Origin: Subdoligranulum sp. CAG:314
GTDB taxonomy: Bacteria > Bacillota > Clostridia > Christensenellales > CAG-314
Assembly: GCA_000437915.1 (NCBI GenBank)
Contig: FR900999.1
Location: 122,380-186,297, forward strand
Length of the DNA stretch: 63,918 nucleotides
Reading direction: 5' to 3'
Shown: positions 36,755 to 43,502 of the stretch, one piece after another
Numbering within the stretch: the stretch's first letter is position 1
Layout: each line of letters begins with the position of its first letter
Notes under the pieces: generated by a model
Seen by the model: the letters and a program-made list of their open reading frames with translations, nothing else
Told to the model about the DNA's origin: nothing
Databases searched by the model: none
Made by a program: the position numbers and the translations under genes

Positions 36755-37351
36755 ATGAGAGTTTTAAGTGAAGAAACGAAGAACGCGGTGTTGGAGTATA
36801 ATATCGAGTATCAAAAGCAGCATGGCATATCGCCGAGTTTTCGGAACATAATGCACGCCCTTAATCTTGGTTCGCTTGCTACGGTACAACGTTACGTTAT
36901 ACAGTTAGAAGCGGAAGGGAAGTTATCTCGCACGAATATAGGGAATATAGCCCCTTTGCCGAAACTGTGGGGTGGTGAAACGGTAACTGTTCCTCTTATC
37001 GGTCAAATCGCTTGTGGTGAGCCGTGCTTGGAAGTTGAGAACATAGAGGAAAGTTTTTCTTTGCCATGCTCTATATTCGGTAACGGAGAAATGTATATGC
37101 TCCGTGCGTTCGGCAGCAGTATGATCGATGCCGGAATAGAAAAAGGCGATTTGCTTGTAATCAAACGTCAAGAAGAAGCGAGCGACGGAGATATAGTCGT
37201 TGCGCTCGTAAACGGTGAAAATACACTCAAACGCTTTTATAGAGAAAAAGGCAGGGTAAGACTTCACCCCGAAAACAAGACAATGAAAGATATTGTCGTC
37301 AAGAGTTGTGAGATACAAGGCGTATTGATTAGTTGTATTAAAATGTATTAA
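36755..37351 (+). CDS. LexA-like self-cleaving repressor
   Basis: A 198-aa protein with a LexA-type winged helix (1-65, SPSFRNIMHALNLGSLATVQRYV) and S24 peptidase domain. Catalytic Ser122 (GSSMIDAG) and Lys159 (NTLKR) are 37 apart, as in E. coli LexA. The predicted cleavage site is IACGE, a Cys87-Gly88 bond rather than Ala-Gly. It probably couples the element to DNA damage, as phage repressors do. A palindromic site precedes it. Confidence 0.88.
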   Translation: MRVLSEETKNAVLEYNIEYQKQHGISPSFRNIMHALNLGSLATVQRYVIQLEAEGKLSRTNIGNIAPLPKLWGGETVTVPLIGQIACGEPCLEVENIEESFSLPCSIFGNGEMYMLRAFGSSMIDAGIEKGDLLVIKRQEEASDGDIVVALVNGENTLKRFYREKGRVRLHPENKTMKDIVVKSCEIQGVLISCIKMY

Positions 37352-37388
37352 CAGACGGTTCAGCCCCGAAACCGTTGTTAAATAATAT

Positions 37389-37465
37389 CTTGCAAAAATA
37401 GATTACTTCCGCAACGGAGTTCTCGACCGTGCAAAGGCAGTTTTCTAAATCCAATTTTTTGCAAG
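37389..37465 (+). other. long hairpin downstream of the LexA-like gene
   Basis: CTTGCAAAAA (37,389-37,398) pairs with TTTTTGCAAG (37,456-37,465), with further pairing inside. It lies between the repressor and the zinc-ribbon gene and may be a terminator-like or small-RNA structure. Confidence 0.45.
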
Positions 37466-37492
37466 TGCGAGAAAAGGAGTTGAACACAAAGA

Positions 37493-37690
37493 ATGTCAAA
37501 GTTCGATTACGAAAAGCCGGTATTTTATATGTGTTTGAATTGCCACAAAAAGATTATCGGGATTAGGGACGTAAACGGTATGACAAAGGTCAAATGCCCG
37601 CATTGCGGTACGGTAACAGTATCGCATGTGATGAGCAGGCGGCACGTTACATACGACGTTTATGCCCCGGAAGGGCAAACTATTATGTAG
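37493..37690 (+). CDS. zinc-ribbon small protein
   Basis: A 65-aa protein with two CxxC knuckles, CLNCHKK and CPHCGTV, 20 residues apart, then a basic SRRHVTYDVY tail. Probably a single zinc ribbon that binds nucleic acid or protein. Ribosome site AAAAGGAG upstream. Function unknown; single-gene unit. Confidence 0.7.
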   Translation: MSKFDYEKPVFYMCLNCHKKIIGIRDVNGMTKVKCPHCGTVTVSHVMSRRHVTYDVYAPEGQTIM

Positions 37691-37845
37691 TAACGAAAGA
37701 TAAATAACAATTTATAAGTCTATAAGACATATACGGTAAGACGCTCGGTCGGTCTGAAACAGGGATATTGTAAAACCGAGAAAGTTGAGCCGTATAAATC
37801 GGACGGTTTAACCAGACTTTTGCAAAGATTGCAATAACATGAGAG

Positions 37846-37915
37846 GCCGCCGAATAGCGCAAAGCGCATATCACCCAAAAGGTGTAGTGCGTGAAGCGTT
37901 GTTCGGCGGCTTTTT
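37846..37915 (+). terminator. structured terminator in a 338-bp gene-free stretch
   Basis: GCCGCCGAA (37,846-37,854) pairs with TTCGGCGGC (37,902-37,910), followed by TTTTT. Inside are smaller stems GCGC-AAA-GCGC and CACC-CAAAA-GGTG, so it may be the 3' end of a structured RNA transcribed from the 37,691-37,845 stretch, in which no open frame is convincing. Confidence 0.65.
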
Positions 37916-37955
37916 ATTTTCTCCGATGCTGTCCAAAAAAATTAAAAAACTATTT

Positions 37956-37982
37956 CAAATAGGAAAAAAACCTTCCTATTTG
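37956..37982. promoter_or_regulatory. 27-bp palindromic operator, copy 2
   Basis: CAAATAGGAA (37,956-37,965), 7-bp spacer, TTCCTATTTG (37,973-37,982). The inner AATAGGAA-N7-TTCCTATT equals copy 1 at 22,711. A TAGAAT -10-like box follows at about 37,987, so it overlaps the -35 of the HTH operon. Confidence 0.7.
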
Positions 37983-38028
37983 GATTTTAGAATAACGCCA
38001 TAAACAGCGAAAGGAGGTGAAATCGGAT

Positions 38029-38358
38029 ATGACGGCAAGCGAACGTAGAAATGCCATATTGGAAGTTCTTTGCTTACGCAGATTTGAAACTGTAAGTAAT
38101 CTTGCATTTGAATTTGACGTAACCGACAGAACAATCCGTAATGACATTTTATTGTTATCTCTCGAATATCCGATTTACACCACCAAAGGCAACGGAGGCG
38201 GTATTCATGTAGATGAAAATTACAGGTTAGGGAAGTCCTACTTAAAGGACGAACAGCAGGAATTATTGCAAAGGCTTCTTTCAGATCTTGCCGGTAAAGA
38301 TGCCGAAGTAATGAAGTCTATAATTAAAACTTTTGGCTTGAAGGGAGTAAGTAAATGA
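38029..38358 (+). CDS. small DeoR/HTH_11-type regulator
   Basis: A 109-aa protein starting at ATG 38,029, 8 bases after AAGGAGGTGA (38,011-38,020). Residues 1-60 form a DeoR-like winged helix (RRNAILEVLCLRRFETVSNL, VTDRTIRNDILLL) with a GNGGGIHV wing. No effector domain follows beyond a short helix. It is controlled by the palindrome shared with the recombinase operon and may be its binding protein. It overlaps the next gene as ATGA. Confidence 0.78.
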   Translation: MTASERRNAILEVLCLRRFETVSNLAFEFDVTDRTIRNDILLLSLEYPIYTTKGNGGGIHVDENYRLGKSYLKDEQQELLQRLLSDLAGKDAEVMKSIIKTFGLKGVSK

Positions 38359-38504
38359 AGCAAAAATTAGAACCGGTGTATGACATTCAAGTAAATGGGA
38401 TGCCGGACTATGGCAAAATTCCGAAAGCCACGTTAGAACCGATAGCGAAAAAGTTTCTTGAGGATATTCTCAAATGGCAAAAGAAAAAGAAATCGGAGGA
38501 ATGA
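38355..38504 (+). CDS. 49-aa basic protein
   Basis: MKQKLEPVYDIQVNGMPDYG then KIPKATLEPIAKKFLEDILK and a Lys-rich end. Coupled to the HTH gene by ATGA overlap. The helical, lysine-rich C-terminus (WQKKKKSEE) is its only clear feature; function unknown. Confidence 0.6.
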   Translation: MKQKLEPVYDIQVNGMPDYGKIPKATLEPIAKKFLEDILKWQKKKKSEE

Positions 38505-38506
38505 AT

Positions 38507-38659
38507 ATGGAAGAAGTACGCAACAGTCAAGGCAAGCTCGTGTGCCGTGTGGATAAATTGAACAAAACCGTCGAGATAGTATTGAAAGGTTGTACTACGC
38601 TTATATGCTTTTCGGACGACGGAACAATTAGCGTAACCAATAAAGATAAAGTGGCATAG
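38507..38659 (+). CDS. 50-aa beta-rich protein
   Basis: Starts at ATG 38,507, six bases after CGGAGGA (38,494-38,500); an ATG two codons earlier is too close to that site. The sequence EEVRNSQGKLVCRVDKLNKT continues with a strand-turn-strand pattern (VEIVLKGCTTLICF). Similar tiny genes accompany regulators in Firmicutes mobile elements. Function unknown. Confidence 0.55.
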   Translation: MEEVRNSQGKLVCRVDKLNKTVEIVLKGCTTLICFSDDGTISVTNKDKVA

Positions 38660-38693
38660 ATCGCCTAACAACTAAATAATATCCGCAGACCGC

Positions 38694-38740
38694 AAGACGG
38701 CATTGGAAACAAATCTCAAGTGTTTCTTTGCCGTCTTTTT
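38694..38740 (+). terminator. rho-independent terminator
   Basis: AAGACGGCA (38,694-38,702) pairs with TGCCGTCTT (38,729-38,737), with an inner AAACA/TGTTT stem, then T run. Confidence 0.7.
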
Positions 38741-38795
38741 GTTTGCGGAAAACTCGGCTCTGCGGATTTCATTACAAAATTCAAGGAGTCAAATT

Positions 38796-39191
38796 ATGAA
38801 AAATTATACTTACAAGTTTGCAGACGGAATGAAAAGCGTTGTGGAAGTGGATGACGAGCTTTACGGCATTTTGATTGAAATGGACAGGCAAGAAAAGTAC
38901 GGCAATCGCCGTGAAACCCGTAGACACGTTTCTTTGGAAACGCTTACCGAAATGAATGTCGAGCCGTCCTATACAGACGAATACAATTTTGATGAGATTT
39001 TTGGCGGTATGGACAATGAGCGTCTGCAAGAAGCAATTTCGCAATTGTTACCCACACAGCAAAGCCTTCTTAATCGCTTGTTTGTTGAAAGGCAAACGGT
39101 ATCGGAGATAGCGGAAAAAGACGGCGTTGCGGTATGCAGCATTAGCAATAGATTGGCGAGAATTTATAAAAAACTAAAAAACTTTTTATGA
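38796..39191 (+). CDS. sigma-70 region-4-type regulator
   Basis: A 131-aa protein starting at ATG 38,796 after AAGGAG (38,783-38,788). Residues 75-131 are a region-4 helix-turn-helix (LLPTQQSLLNRLFVERQTVS, VAVCSISNRLARIYKKLKNF). The N-terminal half is the small domain common in Firmicutes element sigma-like genes (YKFADGMKSVVEVDDELYGI). It may steer transcription of the following membrane-protein block. Confidence 0.78.
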   Translation: MKNYTYKFADGMKSVVEVDDELYGILIEMDRQEKYGNRRETRRHVSLETLTEMNVEPSYTDEYNFDEIFGGMDNERLQEAISQLLPTQQSLLNRLFVERQTVSEIAEKDGVAVCSISNRLARIYKKLKNFL

Positions 39192-39279
39192 GACCGAAAA
39201 CTTTTGCCTGTTTTCGTGGCTATAAGTGTAGGGGTTATGAATAAACGCCTACAAAATAAATCAGTAGGGAGAAAGACGG

Positions 39280-39531
39280 ATGTGCAAGATGAAAGGTGCG
39301 CAAAGGAACGCAGTCGTGCAGGTTTACCGTGTCGAGTGTAATCGCGGCAGTAAATACTTTTCCGACGAGGAAAAAGCAAGCGCGTATTTCGACTATATGA
39401 CCGCGTGCGGCTTCGAGGCAGAGCTGTGGCTGGTTAGACGGTACTATGACGAGCAAGGCACGCTGGTAAAAGGCGAGCAGGTGCTTTGGGAAAGCGAATC
39501 GGACGACGGCATTATAAGCCTACTCAACTAA
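39280..39531 (+). CDS. 83-aa hypothetical protein
   Basis: MCKMKGAQRNAVVQVYRVEC, then DEEKASAYFDYMTACGFEAE and a beta-rich end. Preceded by GGGAGAAAG. The layout suggests a small alpha/beta domain. No family recognised. Element gene between the sigma-like regulator and the surface-protein block. Confidence 0.6.
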   Translation: MCKMKGAQRNAVVQVYRVECNRGSKYFSDEEKASAYFDYMTACGFEAELWLVRRYYDEQGTLVKGEQVLWESESDDGIISLLN

Positions 39532-39709
39532 TCGAATGTTACACGGCGCAATAAACAAAGCGTGATCGTGTTCGGCGTGAATTTCGTAAAGGTGGCCGCC
39601 TACGCAAGAACAGATCAGGAAAGTAAGATATAAGTCGCCGTGAAACAGATATACGCTGTGCTAAGCGAGCGTCAACGGGCAATCAATTTCAATTTTGGGA
39701 GATTTGAAT

Positions 39710-39991
39710 ATGGCAGAATATAACAAGGAAAGGCGCTGGACTACGCCAAGCAAGCGAGCGAAAGGCTACGTTGACGAGCGGAGAGCGAAAGTCCATATGT
39801 GGGGACAGAAAGAAGGTCAGCCGCTTACGGACTACGAAGCCGGCATGCGCTCGGGGTACCTGCAGTGCCAGAGTGACCATGCGGGACTGTTCCGCTACAA
39901 GCAGGCTATGGAAGCAACGGGCGATAGAAAGTACGCAAAAAAATTCTCTCGCGAGAAAGGAACGAAACTTAAAAACGGAGGAAAGAAGTAA
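39710..39991 (+). CDS. 93-aa basic hypothetical protein
   Basis: Starts at ATG 39,710 after GGGAG. Strongly basic (SKRAKGYVDERRAKVHMWGQ, C-terminal KKFSREKGTKLKNGGKK), suggesting nucleic-acid binding. It abuts the next gene with no gap. A single-strand-DNA-binding role would fit a rolling-circle element, but nothing in the sequence proves it. Confidence 0.6.
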   Translation: MAEYNKERRWTTPSKRAKGYVDERRAKVHMWGQKEGQPLTDYEAGMRSGYLQCQSDHAGLFRYKQAMEATGDRKYAKKFSREKGTKLKNGGKK

Positions 39992-40345
39992 ATGGATAAG
40001 CAGATTTTTGTGGAAAGGGACACGTATGTAAAGAACGAAAAGACGTATTTTTCGTATTTTATCAAGGGCAAAGTGCGGGGCAAGGACGTAAGAGTCGCCA
40101 TCGTACCGCCCGACAACGGTGGATACACTCTTTTGGACATCGTGTACGGGGACGAAATGAAAGCGGAACTTACGCTGAAACCTTATGAGATCAAGGATGA
40201 GAAAACGGGGAAAGTCATTTCGGGCAACAGCTACGGGGTAAAAACTGTGGATAAAGAAACGGGCGAGATTTACGAATGTCCCGTCAAAGCGTTTCGCAGC
40301 TCGGATAAAACCATTCTCAATATGCTGTTGAGTAAGTCGGCATAA
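39992..40345 (+). CDS. 117-aa hypothetical protein
   Basis: Immediately after the basic 93-aa gene, sharing its message. Beta-rich with FIKGKVRGKDVRVAIVPPDN and LKPYEIKDEKTGKVI, ending FRSSDKTILNMLLSKS. The fold could be OB-like (five-strand pattern), which would suit a single-strand-DNA-binding protein; this is inference only. A strong terminator follows. Confidence 0.6.
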   Translation: MDKQIFVERDTYVKNEKTYFSYFIKGKVRGKDVRVAIVPPDNGGYTLLDIVYGDEMKAELTLKPYEIKDEKTGKVISGNSYGVKTVDKETGEIYECPVKAFRSSDKTILNMLLSKSA

Positions 40346-40366
40346 AACATAAAAAACACAGCGTTT

Positions 40367-40406
40367 CTGCGGCTTGCGGTGAAGTCCGTAAGCCGCAGTT
40401 TTCTTA
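40367..40406 (+). terminator. rho-independent terminator
   Basis: CTGCGGCTTGCGG (40,367-40,379) pairs with CCGTAAGCCGCAG (40,386-40,398), one mismatch, then TTTTCTT. It separates the small regulatory genes from the membrane-protein block. Confidence 0.8.
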
Positions 40407-40432
40407 AAAATCTAATTTTTTTGGAGGTATTT

Positions 40433-41566
40433 ATGAACAACGATTACGAACTCAATCGGCATAAAAAGTCGGATGCGGTCAAGTGGATCGTAGCGTTTGC
40501 GCTGATTGCGGTGCTTCTCATCGGTATGTCGGCGTCCATTATTCTCGCCGCGAACAACGGCAAAGATAATCCGTCGGGAAAAGACGAATCGACCGAAGAA
40601 ACGATTGCGGACGCAACGGACGATGAAATTTACCCGATGCCGCGCGCAATGTCGTTTACGGCGAACACGCTTGCCGCGGCATTGGCGGAAGGACAGACCG
40701 TGGACGTAAAAATAAAAGCGATCGTGTCGCCCTACGACGCGGCGAATCAGTTCGTGGACTATTCCGTTGCCTGGGGCAGCGCGCCCGAGCACGGCGACGA
40801 ACCGGTAACGGACTACGTTACGGTCACGCCCGATTCGGACGGCAGCGCTACGGCGACGGTCTCCTGCAAGCAGGCGTTCGGCGCGGATAAAATCGTCGTC
40901 ACGGTCACGACGCGCGACGGCGGGTTTACGGCGAACTGCACCGTTTCGTTTATCGGCATGGCGAGCGGAATGAGCGTAACGTCCTCCGCCGTTACCCCTG
41001 TAAGCGACGACAACCGCGGGACATACTATCAACTCGGCACGAGCAGAACGTATACTTTTGACGTCAATCTCGACAACGCATTTCACGAGGTCGGTTCCAA
41101 AAACCTTACGGTATCGGTCGGCGGCGTCGGCTCGCTGTATTTCGGAAAGACGTATACGGACAGCATGAGCGGGATTGCGCGCTTTCAGGATATGGAACTG
41201 CGCAAACTGTCGGCAATGGCGGACAGGTTCATTACTTCCGCGGCCATTTCGGGTACGACGCTTACCGTACAGACAGGCTCGAAGCTGGTAGAAAACTACT
41301 ATTCCTATTACGAAAGCGACGAGTATTTCACGGGCAGTTATACCTATGACCGCTACGTTTACGAGGATGAGTTCGGGCTGACCGTCGGAGACAAGATTTC
41401 TGACGATTACGAAGGCAAAGCAAAATCGAATACGGCGGCGCTGCCGTCCTGCTATTTCACAATAACGGTTACGGACACGGTGAGCGGACTTTCGGAAAGC
41501 CTGCGGCTCTGGCTGGTCAGCTCGGTGTCGGGCGTCCGCTTTGAAAAATCCGAACTGTCCTTTTAA
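40433..41566 (+). CDS. membrane-anchored surface protein with Ig-like repeats
   Basis: A 377-aa protein starting at ATG 40,433 after GGAGG. One N-terminal membrane helix (about 18-38, WIVAFALIAVLLIGMSASII), then an extracellular beta-rich region of Ig-like modules (WGSAPEHGDEPVTDYVTVTP, ATVSCKQAFGADKIVVTVT). The same D-Y-V-x-x ... CKQ-F-G module recurs in the 42,192 gene, so the two are paralogous surface proteins. Base composition is more GC-rich than the dnd cargo. Possible virion or cell-surface component. Confidence 0.72.
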   Translation: MNNDYELNRHKKSDAVKWIVAFALIAVLLIGMSASIILAANNGKDNPSGKDESTEETIADATDDEIYPMPRAMSFTANTLAAALAEGQTVDVKIKAIVSPYDAANQFVDYSVAWGSAPEHGDEPVTDYVTVTPDSDGSATATVSCKQAFGADKIVVTVTTRDGGFTANCTVSFIGMASGMSVTSSAVTPVSDDNRGTYYQLGTSRTYTFDVNLDNAFHEVGSKNLTVSVGGVGSLYFGKTYTDSMSGIARFQDMELRKLSAMADRFITSAAISGTTLTVQTGSKLVENYYSYYESDEYFTGSYTYDRYVYEDEFGLTVGDKISDDYEGKAKSNTAALPSCYFTITVTDTVSGLSESLRLWLVSSVSGVRFEKSELSF

Positions 41567-41577
41567 GGGGGTGCGTT

Positions 41578-42165
41578 ATGAGTAAAGGCAAAACAGTCGG
41601 CAAAATCATCGCCTACGTTCTAGTTCTGCTTGTTGTCGTCGGAGTAATCGGCGTTATCGTCCGCTTTACAGGCGGGTTTACGAGCGATTTCAAGACCTTC
41701 TACGTTACGGTGGACGGCAAGGACGTACTGACGACCGCAAGCGGTTACAAACTGACCACGACGCAGCCGCTGACCGTCGATGTGAAGTATACTTTCGGCT
41801 CTGCCGGCGGCGACGCAAGCGGTTATTCCGTCAAGATCGTCCCCAACGTCATTGAAAACGAGGATTTTGATTTCACCTTAAACGGCGACGTGTACTCGTA
41901 TCAGGCGGAAACCGACCTTACGGCGGGCTTCGAGATAGAGCGCGGCGAAACTTCGTTTACGCTCACGCCCAAAGGCGGACTTACGGAAATTCTCCAAGCA
42001 GTCTATCCGAACTACGAAGTCGGCGATTGCCGGGAGAATAGCTACGAGAATATGTACGCGCTCATCGTAACGTCGTACAACGGCAAGGCAAGCGTAAAAC
42101 TCTGTTTCTCCGTATTGGAAAAGGTAACGGGCGTTACGCTGGACAAGGACACGATCGTGTTCTGA
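41578..42165 (+). CDS. membrane-anchored beta-rich surface protein
   Basis: A 195-aa protein with one N-terminal membrane helix (about 8-29, IIAYVLVLLVVVGVIGVIV) and an extracellular beta domain ending SVLEKVTGVTLDKDTIVF. The first gene of the block ends similarly (SSVSGVRFEKSELSF), as does the 42,192 gene (MNISLPSVMF), so all three share a C-terminal strand motif. Good ribosome site (GGGGGTG). Confidence 0.7.
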   Translation: MSKGKTVGKIIAYVLVLLVVVGVIGVIVRFTGGFTSDFKTFYVTVDGKDVLTTASGYKLTTTQPLTVDVKYTFGSAGGDASGYSVKIVPNVIENEDFDFTLNGDVYSYQAETDLTAGFEIERGETSFTLTPKGGLTEILQAVYPNYEVGDCRENSYENMYALIVTSYNGKASVKLCFSVLEKVTGVTLDKDTIVF

Positions 42166-42191
42166 CAATCAATTTTTTCGGAGGTAAATTT

Positions 42192-43493
42192 ATGAATATA
42201 AGCAAACAGACAATGAAACGGCTTGCCGTAATTCTTTCGGCAATGCTGCTCCTTGCGGCGACCGTGCTTTCCGTCGTATTCGGGTTGACAAGCTCGGAGA
42301 AAACGGGTATGGTTAACGTCGATATGAACCACAACGACAACATAATCGTAACGCCGGAAACGAATCCGGCAATGATGATGAGCGTCCTGCGTGCGGGTGA
42401 TAACACGGAAAACGTCATTCAACCGAGCGGTGACACGGACGGCATTTCCATCACTGCGACTATCGGACCGGAAACCGCGGAAAACAAAGAAATTCAGTGG
42501 ACGGTCAAGTGGAAAGAATCGACGGGCGGCAATCATAGCGGCGGCACAATCAAAGCAATCGATTGGAGCGAAGGCAAGAATGTTACGGACTATGTTGTTT
42601 TGAGCGAGGAAACCTCGATGAGCGGCGAAAGCATTACGATTACTTGTAAACAGGACTTCGGAGAGCAGATCATCGTGACGGCGACTTCGGCGGGAACTCC
42701 CGAAATATCCGCAAGCTGCACCGTGGATTACTGCCAAAAGATTAAATCGCTCGATTATACTTTTAAGTATGGCGGCAATGCAATGACGGCGCCCGCTGTC
42801 GATTCGGACGGCGTGTATCGCGTGGATTATACGGGCGAAGAAAAGAGTTATACGGTGGAATGCGTACCCGTTTACACAAATTATACCGTCGATGACGAGT
42901 TCGTGAAGAACGTAAGCGGTCAGTTCGCAAACGCTTTCGGGTATACGAGTGATAAACCGTTTACACAAATCTCTTTACAGGCGGGGTTGTTCGGTTGCGT
43001 CAACGAACCGGCTTTGAGCGAAGCGGCGGAGAGCTTTATTTCAGATATAGAGTTGCTCGCAGGCTCCGCCGGCTGGCAGATCGGAAATTCTGTATTGGAA
43101 AAGGCGACGACCACTTATAACGGTCTGACTGAAGCTGAAAAAACGCACTCGAAAATCATTAACAGATACCAAGCCATGCAGAAGTTTATAGGGAAATGCG
43201 GAAACGGAGAGCTGTTTTATGCGGCGAAAGCAGAAGCGCAGGCTGTCATAAGCGTATATACTGCGTCATCGCCTTCGGGTAGCTTTAACGGGGAAGCGGC
43301 AATAGAATCAGTTGACGCTCTGCTGACAGCGGCGAAAACCTGCAATGATGCGGGGACAGGGATTCTGGAATACACAATAACCTATACAGGCGTATATTCT
43401 GAGAAAACCTTTACGTTCAAGCTGGGCTATACCGCGTCGTCCGTTTCGGCGGCAAAGACAATGAATATTTCCCTGCCGTCGGTTATGTTCTGA
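42192..43493 (+). CDS. membrane-anchored surface protein with Ig-like module
   Basis: A 433-aa protein starting at ATG 42,192 after GGAGG. N-terminal membrane helix (about 9-31, RLAVILSAMLLLAATVLSVV). The extracellular part contains VTDYVVLSEETSMSGESITI and CKQDFGEQIIVTATSAG, an Ig-like module shared with the 40,433 protein, then a helical insert (about 285-390). Function unknown. Confidence 0.7.
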   Translation: MNISKQTMKRLAVILSAMLLLAATVLSVVFGLTSSEKTGMVNVDMNHNDNIIVTPETNPAMMMSVLRAGDNTENVIQPSGDTDGISITATIGPETAENKEIQWTVKWKESTGGNHSGGTIKAIDWSEGKNVTDYVVLSEETSMSGESITITCKQDFGEQIIVTATSAGTPEISASCTVDYCQKIKSLDYTFKYGGNAMTAPAVDSDGVYRVDYTGEEKSYTVECVPVYTNYTVDDEFVKNVSGQFANAFGYTSDKPFTQISLQAGLFGCVNEPALSEAAESFISDIELLAGSAGWQIGNSVLEKATTTYNGLTEAEKTHSKIINRYQAMQKFIGKCGNGELFYAAKAEAQAVISVYTASSPSGSFNGEAAIESVDALLTAAKTCNDAGTGILEYTITYTGVYSEKTFTFKLGYTASSVSAAKTMNISLPSVMF

Positions 43494-43502
43494 CGCAGGG
43501 AG

